A DNA stretch of 52,334 bases from JBBDNV01 sp040877415 (GCA_040877415.1 JBBDNV010000191.1:1-52334), one strand, 5' to 3'; positions 8,974 to 18,441 are shown, counted from the stretch's first letter. Numbers and translations: made by a program. Notes: generated by a model not told the origin, from the letters alone.

Positions 8974-9804
8974 TCAGGAATGCTTGCCCGCTGCACCAGG
9001 TTGATAGACGTCTTGCTTCGACAATCCTTGTCGGACCACGCGGCGCAAGCAGTTTCGCACGAGATTGTCGGTGCCCGTCAACAGCCTGGCCAGCGGCTGC
9101 TCAGGGCGCGCCGTGAACGATGTCACGTGGAAATAATCGTAGCTTTCGGGCGATTCCTGCGAGAAATAGTAGTTGGAAACGCAGCAGCGGGTCGCATTCT
9201 GGCGTACCTGATTGACCGAATGCCAGGACTTGCGGTTGGTTTCCATGATGACCAGCCGGTTGAACAAGCTGGGGATTTCCGTGGGCTGCCTGACCGCAGG
9301 GTCCCAGAGTTCCAGGTTGCCGCCCCACTCGGGTTTCCAGTTGGGCGTAACGTAAAACAGGACGTTGACGCGGCGATATCTCGAGCGATTCATGTCATGG
9401 GAATTATCGACGTGCGGGTTCAGAAACTGTCCCCGCGTCATCGCGCTGATGCCACCGGCATACAACGATGGGTCGCCGGTCATCCCCTTGAATCCTGTGA
9501 TCGTGGCCACCGCCGCAATGACCTCGGGCGATTGAAACGCGAAGATCGCGTCGTGAATCAGCGAGTTCATGTTCTCCAGCGCCTTGTACGTGTGTTTTCG
9601 TTCGCGAAACGACGACATCAAACGCATCTGCGAGAGGGGTGGAAACGACGCATAAATTCGCTCCGCGTCAGCCGGCGACAAAACGTCGTCGAGCACGGCA
9701 AAGTGGCTTGCGGCTGGATGGCGGTCGCGCGCGAATTCGGCCTTCAGATAGTCGGCGTTACGTTCGAGCCGATCGCAAGTTCTTCGCACGAATGTTTGCT
9801 GCAC
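8974..9804 (-). CDS. 2-oxoglutarate/Fe(II)-dependent oxygenase
   Basis: Predicted non-haem iron oxygenase, 276 residues. The iron site is visible as His131 and Asp133 in LNPHVDNSHD and His195 in KSWHSV; Arg206, eleven residues later, is the expected 2-oxoglutarate ligand. The core GGNLELWD strand and surroundings match the prolyl-4-hydroxylase-like superfamily. The start is a GTG at 9804, with a GGAG about ten bases upstream. It sits between two glycosyltransferase genes, so a sugar, lipid carrier or peptide decorating the glycan could be its substrate; this cannot be settled from sequence. Such oxygenases occur in many surface-glycan loci but few have a known reaction. Confidence 0.82.
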   Translation of the reverse strand: MQQTFVRRTCDRLERNADYLKAEFARDRHPAASHFAVLDDVLSPADAERIYASFPPLSQMRLMSSFRERKHTYKALENMNSLIHDAIFAFQSPEVIAAVATITGFKGMTGDPSLYAGGISAMTRGQFLNPHVDNSHDMNRSRYRRVNVLFYVTPNWKPEWGGNLELWDPAVRQPTEIPSLFNRLVIMETNRKSWHSVNQVRQNATRCCVSNYYFSQESPESYDYFHVTSFTARPEQPLARLLTGTDNLVRNCLRRVVRQGLSKQDVYQPGAAGKHS

Positions 9805-9859
9805 GTGTTTGTCTCCGCGGGTGGAAATGGAGTTGTCTTTCCAGCGATTCGTACGCCAC

Positions 9860-10903
9860 TCAGGCCGCCTGCAGGCTACTCATGAATCCCCGGGCATCGA
9901 TGAACGCGCGGCGGGCGTTGTCGCCGCGACACAGCCGCTCGATGGCGCGGGCAATCGAGCGCGCCGACGTAGGGTCAAAACATTCGTCCGGCACGACAAT
10001 GTCGCGCACATAATCCCGCTCGGGCGCGACGAGCTTCAGGCCGTGGCCTCGGGCCTCCACAAGCGGTAATCCAAAAGATTCATACAGCGAGGGATAAACC
10101 AAAGCCCGGCTACACGCATAGATCTCATCGATTCGGTCGTTCGTGACATAACCGACATTGTCGATGTTCAGCCCGTGTTGCTGCCGCATGTCGGCGATCC
10201 AGCGGTGCAGCCGTGGAAATTCACGTGGCGAAACCGTCAGGCACAGCGAGGGGAACCATTGTTGCTGGGCCAGCACGATCCAGGCCGCGACCAGCCGGCG
10301 ATGGTTCTTATGAGGCTCGCCGGTCGAGACGTAGCAAAAGTCATAAGTCTTGCCGGCACCATTCGAAAGCGCGCGGCTCGGTTGGAGTAGTTCTTCAGGC
10401 ACAAGCGGTGCCACGCGAATGTCGGGCCGGCGGCCAAGCATACGACGCAGCAGATCGTGCATGGTTTCCGTTTGCACGACGAACTGATCGGCATGCTTGC
10501 TGTAGCGGTGAAACCACAGCCGCTCCAGGGCGATGCGCAACCGCTGTTTCAGCGGATATTCCGAGACGTCGGTGCGACCGACAATGTTGCGGTTCTGCAC
10601 GAAGACGGCAACGTGTCCGCGGCAGGGCCGCAACGGCGGCAAACCGCCAAAACAGATGACGCGCGACGCAGCCTGAGCAACCCGCGGCAAGAAGGCCTCG
10701 GCCCGCAATCGCCCGGCCAGGGTCGGCGCGAAGGTGCGCACGGTCATGCCGCAGGGAGCCGAGAAGGGAATTTCCAGTCGACGATCAAGCAGCAGGTGGC
10801 CCTTGGCGTCGACATCTAATGCTCGCAGCAGGGCGGCAAGAAGAGTCCTTCCGCCTCCCTGGTACACGTTGGGAGCGTGAATCACCAAGTGCTCAATGGC
10901 CAT
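9860..10903 (-). CDS. GT4-family glycosyltransferase
   Basis: A cytoplasmic GT-B glycosyltransferase, 347 residues. The glycosyl-transferase-1 domain is clear from the YVSTGEPHKNHRRLVAAW strand-loop near residues 187-205 and the YPSLYESFGLPLVEA motif, with the two Glu residues (ExxxxxxxE type) that bind the sugar nucleotide. ATG at 10903 is preceded by AAGGA at good spacing. It lies between the bi-domain oxidoreductase and the oxygenase in the same orientation. Donor and acceptor cannot be read from the sequence. Confidence 0.85.
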   Translation of the reverse strand: MAIEHLVIHAPNVYQGGGRTLLAALLRALDVDAKGHLLLDRRLEIPFSAPCGMTVRTFAPTLAGRLRAEAFLPRVAQAASRVICFGGLPPLRPCRGHVAVFVQNRNIVGRTDVSEYPLKQRLRIALERLWFHRYSKHADQFVVQTETMHDLLRRMLGRRPDIRVAPLVPEELLQPSRALSNGAGKTYDFCYVSTGEPHKNHRRLVAAWIVLAQQQWFPSLCLTVSPREFPRLHRWIADMRQQHGLNIDNVGYVTNDRIDEIYACSRALVYPSLYESFGLPLVEARGHGLKLVAPERDYVRDIVVPDECFDPTSARSIARAIERLCRGDNARRAFIDARGFMSSLQAA

Positions 10904-10969
10904 CGCACATCCTTCAGTGTTTTCCTGAATCGGACGCAGCGTTGCCCATCATGGTGTCGAGTATCAGCC

Positions 10970-13111
10970 TTACCGAACGTCCAAGGGTTCTCCGTCCCTC
11001 AGGCTGCGGACCGCCAAGATCGAAGTCAATGTTGTTGCCCGCAACTCCTCCCAGGGGATCGGCGCGGGGCCGCCCTGCGTGACGATCTTGACAAATGTCT
11101 CCAGTTCCGCGCGGTGCCCTTTATCTTGTCGACCCCGCCAAGCCCTTCGCTCTTTCCCGTGGGACCAAACAGTGACCGAGCGGAAGTCATCAATCACAAC
11201 GACTTGATTGCCGCCAAAAATCTCGATGCGCTCCTTGGGCAAACCGGGATCGCCACCTGCCAGATAAGCAACACTCGTAATTGAGCCATTGGCGTGGCGC
11301 AGCGTCATGAAGCAACGATCGTCGGGCACCGGCGGAGCATTGGGTCCTCCGACCGACTCGGCAAACACGCGCACGGGGACCGAAGCGGTCAGAAACGTCG
11401 CCAGATCAATCGCATGGCAGGCCTCGCCGATGATGCGCCCGCCTCCGATTAGCACGTCGTGACCCCAGTGATCGGCGGGCAAAGCCCCCACGTTGAAGCG
11501 AATGGAGACCGCCAGTGGTTCACGAACATCGGCCAGTCGATTGCGAGCCACCTGAGCCGCAACCGAAAAGCGACGGTTGAAACCGACCTGCAACACGCCA
11601 GCGCGCGGCCCGGCGGCGGCGAGTTCCTCTTCGATCTCTTCCAATTCATGCTCGGTTATCGCCAGGGGTTTCTCCGCGAAAACGTGCTTGCCGGCCCGAG
11701 TGGCTTGGATCACTTGCCGCGCGTGCTGGTCGTGGCGCGTGGCGACGAAGACGGCGTTGACTCGCGGATTGTCATACACGACTTGCTCGTCGCTCGTCGC
11801 CGCGGCAAATCCGAATTTCCGGCCGACGTTTCCAGCCGATACGCCGCGCGCCGAACACAGCATTTCCAGCCGCACCGCGGGGATTTCACGCAACGCGGGC
11901 AGCAGTACCGCGCGGGCAAAGCCGCCGGCGCCCAGGCAGCCGACGCCACACGTGCCGGCTGCCGTCTTCGACTTGAGTTCGAGTCGTCGCGAACGGGGCT
12001 CGTGTGGTCCCTCAGGGTATTCAAGCACAATTCCTTGATACGGCTCGCGAGACGTGTCGATCAGGTCATAGGCCGATTCCGCTTGCTCGATCGGGAAGCG
12101 ATGGGTGATTAGAGGAGCCAGGGATAGCCGCCCGGCGCTCGCCAGATCCAGCACGGCCTGCATGTTACGCTGCTCGGTCCAACGTACATAGGCTGGCGGA
12201 TAGTCGTGTCCACCTGCCTCGTAAAGCGGATCGTATCTGCCTGGTCCATAGGAACAGGACACGACGAGCTGCGCCTCTTTGTAGTAGTACGCCGAGCGAG
12301 GCAGGCTCATGCCAACCGCGCCAACGATCACCACGCGTCCCTTTTTTCGTACAGCCTCGCCAGCGAGTTCCACGGGACCATTCGAGGACGTTGCGGCGGC
12401 GATCAGCACGGCATCGGCCCCCAAACCGCGCGTCAGCGCCAGAACTTCTTGAGCGGTGAGTCCAGGGCGAGCCAACTCGGCGCCCAGCGTGACGGCCAGT
12501 TGGCATTTCGATTCGTCTGGGTCAGTGGCAATGACTCGCCCACCGGAGGCCTTCGCCAGCGCCACGGAAAGCTGACCAACCAACCCCAATCCAACAACGA
12601 AGGCCGTCTCGCCCAGGGCCACCTGCGACAAGCGGACTCCTTGCAGCGCGATCGCCCCCAATACCGTGAGCGCGGCCTGATCGAAGGACACATTGTCAGG
12701 AATCCGGGCACACAAATGCCGCGGCACACAGACAATTTCAGCGTGCGGTCCGTTCGAGGCGACACGATCTCCGGGCTTGAACTCCCGCACTCCGGCGCCG
12801 CACTCGAGCACAACTCCCGCCGAGCAATACCCCAGGCTTATCGGATTATCGAGCTTCTCCTGGACGTGCCGGACCGTGCTGCGCAGTCCATCGCGATGAA
12901 TTTGCTGCAAGATTTTGACAACCCGTTCCGGCCTCCGTCGGGCGCGGCCGATCAATGATTGTTTGGCCAGCTCTCGCGCCGCTCGTTCCGTGCCGGCCGA
13001 TATCACCGAAGCACGATTGGCGATCAGCACGTGTCCTGGCTGGACCGCGGGAGCCGGCGCGGAGTCGATGCGCAAGCTTCCGTTGCGCTGATTCAGAGTG
13101 ACATGCTGCAT
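10970..13111 (-). CDS. Bi-domain oxidoreductase: MDR alcohol dehydrogenase fused to Gfo/Idh/MocA
   Basis: One 713-residue chain with two NAD(P)-binding modules. Residues 1 to about 370 are a medium-chain (zinc-type) dehydrogenase, with ISAGTERA, the GYCSAGVVLECG segment and the VVGLGLVGQLS Rossmann loop. From about residue 385 a Gfo/Idh/MocA oxidoreductase begins, with GVGCLGAGGFARAVLLPAL, the AGKHVFAEKPLA motif and a GGGRIIGEACHAID segment. Fusions of this layout recur in polysaccharide loci beside heparinase-like genes. Two coupled redox steps on one nucleotide sugar are a reasonable inference, but no substrate is known to me. It heads the minus-strand run 13111 to 257, after a 308-nt gap that contains a TATAAT-like promoter. 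Confidence 0.88.
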   Translation of the reverse strand: MQHVTLNQRNGSLRIDSAPAPAVQPGHVLIANRASVISAGTERAARELAKQSLIGRARRRPERVVKILQQIHRDGLRSTVRHVQEKLDNPISLGYCSAGVVLECGAGVREFKPGDRVASNGPHAEIVCVPRHLCARIPDNVSFDQAALTVLGAIALQGVRLSQVALGETAFVVGLGLVGQLSVALAKASGGRVIATDPDESKCQLAVTLGAELARPGLTAQEVLALTRGLGADAVLIAAATSSNGPVELAGEAVRKKGRVVIVGAVGMSLPRSAYYYKEAQLVVSCSYGPGRYDPLYEAGGHDYPPAYVRWTEQRNMQAVLDLASAGRLSLAPLITHRFPIEQAESAYDLIDTSREPYQGIVLEYPEGPHEPRSRRLELKSKTAAGTCGVGCLGAGGFARAVLLPALREIPAVRLEMLCSARGVSAGNVGRKFGFAAATSDEQVVYDNPRVNAVFVATRHDQHARQVIQATRAGKHVFAEKPLAITEHELEEIEEELAAAGPRAGVLQVGFNRRFSVAAQVARNRLADVREPLAVSIRFNVGALPADHWGHDVLIGGGRIIGEACHAIDLATFLTASVPVRVFAESVGGPNAPPVPDDRCFMTLRHANGSITSVAYLAGGDPGLPKERIEIFGGNQVVVIDDFRSVTVWSHGKERRAWRGRQDKGHRAELETFVKIVTQGGPAPIPWEELRATTLTSILAVRSLRDGEPLDVR

Positions 13112-13215
13112 GGCTAGGGACGCCGCCGCGAGTTAGTCGACGAAAACGACTCCCGATTAACCCATGCATCTCACTGCTGTAGATCGTGGCTGCTTTCCAC
13201 GGGAACGTGTGGCGT

Positions 13216-13260
13216 GCGGAATTTTCGCCGGCGGAATTTTCGCAGGCGGGATTTTCGCCA
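13216..13260. repeat. Three tandem 15-bp units
   Basis: Three back-to-back copies of GCGGAATTTTCGCCG-like units at 13216-13230, 13231-13245 and 13246-13260. Copies two and three differ from the first by two or three bases each. On the minus strand the array lies in the 5' leader, between the candidate promoter and the bi-domain oxidoreductase gene. It could be a slippage-prone tract or a protein-binding array. Confidence 0.8.
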
Positions 13261-13301
13261 ACCTTTGGATATATATCAAACCCCTCTAAGGTGCAGGAGA
13301 A

Positions 13302-13331
13302 ATTATAGCATGATTGAACAATCGGCAACAA
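13302..13331 (-). promoter_or_regulatory. Candidate sigma70-type promoter for the 13111-to-257 gene run
   Basis: The minus strand reads a perfect TATAAT at 13307-13302. Possible -35 boxes are TTGCCG (13328-13323, spacer 15) or TTGTTG (13331-13326, spacer 18); neither is ideal. The location in the only AT-rich part of the gap supports the call. Confidence 0.4.
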
Positions 13332-13419
13332 TATCAATTTCGCATGCCGGGGATTTCGCCGGCTTGATGCCGGCCGCAACGATGGCGGCGGTAGTGCGAC
13401 TGTTCGGCGGCGGATGCGG

Positions 13420-14790
13420 TCACGACCCCGCATGAGCCCCGTCGAACGCAGCGCAAGACCAGCTAGCTTGGCCGCTGCTGGCGAGCCGCAGATACGCCGC
13501 GGCAATCGTTTCGGGAAGAAACGGTGCTTGCAGCGCAGTCAGCTTTTCGCACGGGATCACGATCGGCAAACGCTCGATCAGTTGAACAGTCCGTGAGACG
13601 TTTTCCTCGATGGTGTCCTCGTGGCAACGCAAATTGAGCGCCGCCGGATAATCGGCCAAAAGTTCCAGCGTGCAATCCTGGTCGTGGCTGATAAGGTTGA
13701 CGATCGGCTTGCCCATGCCAATGTACTCGACGATTTTGCTGGGCAACTGGTGCGAAGTCGAGTTGCCGATATTGATCAGCACATCCGCATTGCGCAACGT
13801 GGCCGCAACGGTGGCTCGTTCGACCTCGCCGTGAAGAAAGAGATGCTTGTCGATCAAATCTCGGTAGGGTTCGAAAACGTGGTGACAATCTCCCAGACTT
13901 CCAAGGAAATGAAGTTGGGGCGAGTTGCGATGTGAGTTGACCTCAATCAGCCGGCGCAGCAGCTTGAGCAGATAGGCGGGGCTGCGAATGTCGTTATACA
14001 CTCGACCGCAATAGACCATGCGAACGATGCGACTCGACGCGGCACCCGGCGTAGACTCACCGACGCGTACCCGTTCGGCCGGCAGCGATTGCAACGGAGG
14101 GATAATGGAAACCTTTTCCGCGTTAAAATCGAACTCGCGCCGGTAGTGCTCCAAAGCGCCGCGCGTGGTCATGGCAATGTGATCGGCGCCGCGCAGCACG
14201 GCTGTTTCCACGCGATGATTCAGCCTGCCATAGAGCCGATGATTATTCAGTGGAATATCGTGCAGTAGCGCGAAAGGATCGCCGATGTCGACAATCCAGC
14301 GCGGCCTGGGGTCGCGGCGCTTCAGCGCCAGCCCGATCAGATGGCAGGAAAACGGCAGCGACACGGTGATGAGAGCGTCGTAGCGATGTACCCGGAGCAA
14401 CTGTCGCGCGGCGCGTAACGCCGGCAGCACGAACGAACACTGGGCATCGGGCCAGTACAAAGGCTTCCACAGGTGGTAATAGGCCCAAGACGCAACTTTC
14501 GCCAGCAACGGCTCGCGCCGCGCGCTTGGCTGTCGCTCGATCGGCGCAGCTCGTTGCCGGTTGCCGCCGGAGGATCTCGCAAACTTTTGTCGCAAGGTCG
14601 CCGTCAGCCGGCTTCCAACGCGCACCACGTGAACCAGTCCCGGCTCTTCGCGCGCGAGGTCCGGCTTCCAACCGCAGACGACGTCGACCTGGTGACCCTT
14701 ATGCACGAGTTGTTCGGCAATCGCTCCCCAGCGATAGGCGCGCGGTGACTTGGCAGGCGTGAATTCGTGGACGATGATAAGAAATCTCAT
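13420..14790 (-). CDS. GT4-family glycosyltransferase
   Basis: A GT-B glycosyltransferase, 456 residues. The N-terminus (FLIIVHEFTPAKSPRAYRW, then LVHKGHQVDVVCG) is typical of Fuc4NAc/WcaI-like GT4 enzymes, and the C-terminal lobe contains MVYCGRVYNDIRSP and the late PSKIVEYIGMGKPIVNL motif. Its ATG shares the ATGA overlap with the stop of the polymerase gene upstream (14787), so the two are probably co-translated. It ends just before the 308-nt gap and is therefore likely the last gene of the flippase-heparinase-polymerase-GT block. The donor sugar is not deducible. Confidence 0.85.
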   Translation of the reverse strand: MRFLIIVHEFTPAKSPRAYRWGAIAEQLVHKGHQVDVVCGWKPDLAREEPGLVHVVRVGSRLTATLRQKFARSSGGNRQRAAPIERQPSARREPLLAKVASWAYYHLWKPLYWPDAQCSFVLPALRAARQLLRVHRYDALITVSLPFSCHLIGLALKRRDPRPRWIVDIGDPFALLHDIPLNNHRLYGRLNHRVETAVLRGADHIAMTTRGALEHYRREFDFNAEKVSIIPPLQSLPAERVRVGESTPGAASSRIVRMVYCGRVYNDIRSPAYLLKLLRRLIEVNSHRNSPQLHFLGSLGDCHHVFEPYRDLIDKHLFLHGEVERATVAATLRNADVLINIGNSTSHQLPSKIVEYIGMGKPIVNLISHDQDCTLELLADYPAALNLRCHEDTIEENVSRTVQLIERLPIVIPCEKLTALQAPFLPETIAAAYLRLASSGQASWSCAAFDGAHAGS

Positions 14791-16103
14791 GTTTCCATCG
14801 CTTGCAGAGCGGTTTCATGGCGTTGACCCACGAAGGCCAACATGCCATAGATGGTCCCAAAACTCATTGGTATTTCTTCGGCGCGAAAACCCATCATCAG
14901 GAGGTAGGCGACGAACACGGTCGTCAGCGCGACAAGACCCGCCGGATGCGTCAGATGCTGAGTCATACGGCAAGTCAGGACGCCTTTCAGCGGCACGAGC
15001 AAGAACAACACTAATAAGGCCAGGCCGATGTACCCGGTCGAGTAGAGTACCGCGAAGTAGACGCTCAGAAAACTGACCGTCACGATGCTGCCAAAGGCCA
15101 ACGTCAACAGTAGATTGGAATTTCCGAAGCCGACGCCCACTAGCGGAAACGGCGTGTTGCTCACGTACTCATAGATGTAGTCGCGATTACTCGCCTCGAT
15201 TCCCTCGTTCAAGATCGGTTGCAGGCGGTCCGCCAAGACGCCCAACAGATTCGTGCTCCCACCTTCGTTGGCAACGGCCACAAGATTGAAGACGACCGCA
15301 GCGATGCCGATAGCCAAGCTCGCTTGCACGACTCGAGCCAAGCTGACGTGCCGGAACGGCCAGATCAGCACGATCGCCACGACCAATCCGGCCATCGAAC
15401 CGACCATGGCCGCGAGGCTGCCGGTCAAAAACAGAGCCGAGCCAATCAACCCCGCATGGACCGACAACACCCGCCCCCGACCGAAAAAGCTCAGGAAGAA
15501 GGGCAGGACCAACCAGCTTGCCAAGTCTCCTGGCTCTTGAAACGTACCGACGGCGCGGTGGAACGCGTACGTAAATTGAGTTGCCACTTGTTGAGAGCCA
15601 TCGGTCCCCAAGCGCGTCTTGGCGGGGACCGGCAGACCGTAGAGTTGAGCCGCGTAAACGTAAAGTGCAAGGCCGACGACCGCCACGGCGACCACCATCG
15701 TACGTTTGATGACGGCCGGCAGACAACCGCGGGACAGCAGCCAAAAGACCAGGTAGATCTGGGCGGCGACGGCGGTCAACGAGACCAGTCGCAGCGCAAT
15801 GAAGACTGGATACGGGGTTGTCGCTTGGAACGGCATGAGGGGCGCGTAATCGCCGCCGACGGCGTTGGCCAGCGTCACCACAGTGCCCCACGCCAACAAC
15901 AGCGCCAGCGCCCCCAGGCCAGGAACCCGCACGAATCGGGCTTCCAATAACAGCAGCGCGGCGAACCCGATCGTCACGCACTGGCCGATCCACGGCAGCG
16001 GCATTCCACGCAACGCGTAGGCTTGCAGCGTCTCGCCAACGAGCGATACCGTGTACACCCGAAGTGCGCTGCGCGTCAGTAGATCGTTAGGCAAAGTGGA
16101 CAT
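14787..16103 (-). CDS. O-antigen polymerase-like (Wzy) integral membrane protein
   Basis: A 438-residue protein with roughly ten to twelve hydrophobic segments, no soluble domain and a large central loop, as expected of Wzy or O-antigen ligase proteins. The longest frame begins at 16172, but the ATG at 16103 (MSTLPNDLLTRSALRVY) is preferred because the longer form overlaps the upstream gene by 86 nt instead of 17. It sits with a flippase and glycosyltransferases. A second Wzy/WaaL-like protein with TPRs lies at 28710-31379; one may polymerise and the other ligate or act on another chain. Wzy proteins have low identity, so the assignment rests on topology and context. Confidence 0.72.
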   Translation of the reverse strand: MSTLPNDLLTRSALRVYTVSLVGETLQAYALRGMPLPWIGQCVTIGFAALLLLEARFVRVPGLGALALLLAWGTVVTLANAVGGDYAPLMPFQATTPYPVFIALRLVSLTAVAAQIYLVFWLLSRGCLPAVIKRTMVVAVAVVGLALYVYAAQLYGLPVPAKTRLGTDGSQQVATQFTYAFHRAVGTFQEPGDLASWLVLPFFLSFFGRGRVLSVHAGLIGSALFLTGSLAAMVGSMAGLVVAIVLIWPFRHVSLARVVQASLAIGIAAVVFNLVAVANEGGSTNLLGVLADRLQPILNEGIEASNRDYIYEYVSNTPFPLVGVGFGNSNLLLTLAFGSIVTVSFLSVYFAVLYSTGYIGLALLVLFLLVPLKGVLTCRMTQHLTHPAGLVALTTVFVAYLLMMGFRAEEIPMSFGTIYGMLAFVGQRHETALQAMET

Positions 16104-18441
16104 CTTCCGTGAAAGTCCTCGTACGCACGCCGGGACGCGTAGGCGCGGTGTCGACAATTCCATATCCCGCACTAAACGGGCAACGCTCGCGGTATTGAGT
16201 CACCGAACGGTTAGGCCATGCCTCGCGAAGCGCGATCGCGCGATCGGCATAGTCGGTGACGACAATAGCGGTAGGCTCCAGTTCGACGATTCGATAAACG
16301 GGACGACCGTAACCCTGGTGCCGGCCGGCGAAGCCTCGGGGCCCGAAATACAGGCACTGCGCTCGTGCTCGGTCGTCGAGCGCGAATAGACCCAGGTCAA
16401 GCCGGCCGGGCTCCCGGAGATGGATCGGCTGGGGCGCCCAGTGTGCAGTCACCGATCGATAGCGGTTGCGCTGCCGGGGATCCGGGGTGTACAAACAAGA
16501 GCCCGGGTCGGCGAGCAGGTCTCGCCCGTCGGTCGAGAGTTCAAGGGCCAGTTGGTCATTGTGTGCGTGGGCGCCGGGGCCGATCTGCCTCCGCGGGCCA
16601 CACCGCACGGCCAGATAGAGTCGGGGCGAGCGCCACATAAACAGACCGAAGTCGGGGTACGCAATCTGGTTCAGATCTCTAACGATTTCCGCGTCAGGCA
16701 GCTCGATCCGGTGCACGTAGCGGCACAGGCGGTGCTTGGCTGCCAACTGCTGGCGCAGCTTACGCCATCGTTCCTCGGCGCCGAGGCAAGCTTCAGCAGT
16801 CCCCGGCCGCCGGCCGACGCGCAGGCATGGTGTCAGTTTCATACCGCCGATCAAGTCCTGCACGAGCGGCGTTTCAATCCTGCCGGGGCCGCAGAACTGA
16901 GCGAAATCCTCGCGATCGATCAAGCCGCCAAGCATTGCCAGGAGTGGCCGGTGATCCAAGTGGTCCTCCACCCAATAGTTCGCGCAGCCGGACAGATTGT
17001 CGTACTGTGCCAAATTCGCGAAACGAGCTTTGGCCTCGGCCGTAGTCAGACGCGCATAGACTGGCTGGAGATTCAGAAAGCGTCCGCTGTCATTGTCGCC
17101 GACCTGGTGAATCTGCCCCGTCGGCTTCGTCACGTGCAGCGTGAATTCAGCCATCTTTTCGAGTCGCTCGAAATACCAAGTCGGAAAGGGCGAATCGCCG
17201 CGTCGGCCGGGTAACGCGCAGCGCGGAAGCGGCGCTCGCCTAAGCCGAGGTCGACGATCGATCAGACGATGATCGTATTGACCGAGGGCGCTACGCCGAT
17301 CAGGCCCTAGAGCGAGCACGAGTGCCGTGCCAAAAACAACCATCTCGGCCGCAAGTCGATGATAGCTCGTGGACGCCTCGATATTGGATCCGTCGGCGGC
17401 AAATTGCCGCCGAACTTCCTCAATGAGTTGCTCCACGGCAAAGGCGAGCCAGGCATCCCCGGTGGGGCTGCGCGGCAAGTAAGCCGCCACGAACAGAAGT
17501 CCCGCTATGTTGGCCAGATAATGGTTGCCGCGCCACGTGGGATCCCAGTCCAGGTTCTGCACAATGTGCCGGCCGTGGGCCTCGACGCTGTCGGCGAACG
17601 TCACATCAAACGTCCTGTCCCAGGTCGCGCCGGTGGCCCGTAGCCAGTCGTAGGCTACCAGCCAGTTTGCCACACGGATGCCGACGTCCATGCTCGAGTA
17701 CCAGTTGACCCCGAATCGTGGCGGATTCGTGGCGATGAAATCGAGCACCTGGTTGCGAAATTCGCGGGCATACACGATCGCGGGACGAAACCCCTTGACC
17801 CCGGCCGCCCCCAGAGCGTGAGCCCAAGCCAGTCGCGGCAGGTGTTGCATCCGCGCCAATTCCCACGGCACTTTGACGTCTGCTCCTGGCACATGACCGA
17901 ATCGGATGTCGCGATACCAGGTCGATTCGCTCCAGCGGTAGCCCGATTTGAAATCCAAGTGCCAGTCGATGGGCGTGTAATCGCGGTCGACGAGTCTCCA
18001 CACTTGCCGCGAATGCTCTAGATTGGCCGCATTGATTCGGCCTTGGAGCCAATGACCATCGGGGTCGGCGCACACTGGCGCACCCGGTTCATAGCGCTGT
18101 CCGGCCAGCCCACGACAGCGCATGCCATGCCGCACGGTCACCCAGCCCGACCCCAATAGATCGAAACGATGGTCCAAGTAGTGGGCGGATGTTTCCCGTA
18201 GGGCCATCAGGTCCTGGGCGGCAAGCGGCAGGTCGACGTTGGGCCAATACGCTTGCAGGGTCGATCGCTGCGCCGAAAGCGCGTAGGTCTCACGTACGAA
18301 ATCCGCGCGCCGGCGGCGCCGCTCGTCGACGGCCCGCGCCGCGCGTGACCAGATCCGCCGAACGACGTCGTGCGGTGGGCTCGAGCACAGGGCGTGTAAC
18401 ATGCGGCGAATTCGCATCCTCATCCTATTTCGCGCCGGCAT
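16087..18441 (-). CDS. Heparinase II/III family protein
   Basis: A 784-residue protein with the heparinase II/III-type layout. The N-terminal helical toroid carries W-rich repeats (YWPNVDLPL, HYLANIAGLLFVAAYLP, ASTSYHRLAAEMVVFG with a candidate Tyr-His pair). The C-terminal beta-sandwich begins near residue 560 and contains GPGAHAHNDQLALELS, the conserved His/Asn metal and substrate region of the family. There is no signal peptide (the N-terminus is Arg-rich), which is unlike classic secreted lyases. Members of this family without signals are common in exopolysaccharide loci next to polymerases and bi-domain oxidoreductases. The role may be uronic-acid epimerisation or lysis during assembly. 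The start could be the ATG at 18441 or one of the next Met codons within 40 nt. Confidence 0.82.
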   Translation of the reverse strand: MPARNRMRMRIRRMLHALCSSPPHDVVRRIWSRAARAVDERRRRRADFVRETYALSAQRSTLQAYWPNVDLPLAAQDLMALRETSAHYLDHRFDLLGSGWVTVRHGMRCRGLAGQRYEPGAPVCADPDGHWLQGRINAANLEHSRQVWRLVDRDYTPIDWHLDFKSGYRWSESTWYRDIRFGHVPGADVKVPWELARMQHLPRLAWAHALGAAGVKGFRPAIVYAREFRNQVLDFIATNPPRFGVNWYSSMDVGIRVANWLVAYDWLRATGATWDRTFDVTFADSVEAHGRHIVQNLDWDPTWRGNHYLANIAGLLFVAAYLPRSPTGDAWLAFAVEQLIEEVRRQFAADGSNIEASTSYHRLAAEMVVFGTALVLALGPDRRSALGQYDHRLIDRRPRLRRAPLPRCALPGRRGDSPFPTWYFERLEKMAEFTLHVTKPTGQIHQVGDNDSGRFLNLQPVYARLTTAEAKARFANLAQYDNLSGCANYWVEDHLDHRPLLAMLGGLIDREDFAQFCGPGRIETPLVQDLIGGMKLTPCLRVGRRPGTAEACLGAEERWRKLRQQLAAKHRLCRYVHRIELPDAEIVRDLNQIAYPDFGLFMWRSPRLYLAVRCGPRRQIGPGAHAHNDQLALELSTDGRDLLADPGSCLYTPDPRQRNRYRSVTAHWAPQPIHLREPGRLDLGLFALDDRARAQCLYFGPRGFAGRHQGYGRPVYRIVELEPTAIVVTDYADRAIALREAWPNRSVTQYRERCPFSAGYGIVDTAPTRPGVRTRTFTEDVHFA

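Larger units (their letters stand above)
13112..13419. other. Intergenic gap with AT-rich promoter region and short tandem repeat
   Basis: A 308-nt non-coding gap between two same-strand genes. It is much more AT-rich at 13268-13350 than its surroundings. It contains a candidate minus-strand promoter (13302-13331) and three tandem 15-bp units (13216-13260), listed separately. No protein of recognisable family is encoded. It probably begins a separate transcript for the genes from 13111 downwards. Confidence 0.55.

Noticed and set aside
13216..13260. CRISPR array
   Set aside because: The 15-bp units are directly adjacent without spacers and there are only three; no cas gene is in the window.
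16087..18441. Secreted glycan-degrading lyase
   Set aside because: The N-terminus is Arg-rich with no signal peptide, so I keep only the heparinase II/III family name and an assembly role as a hypothesis.
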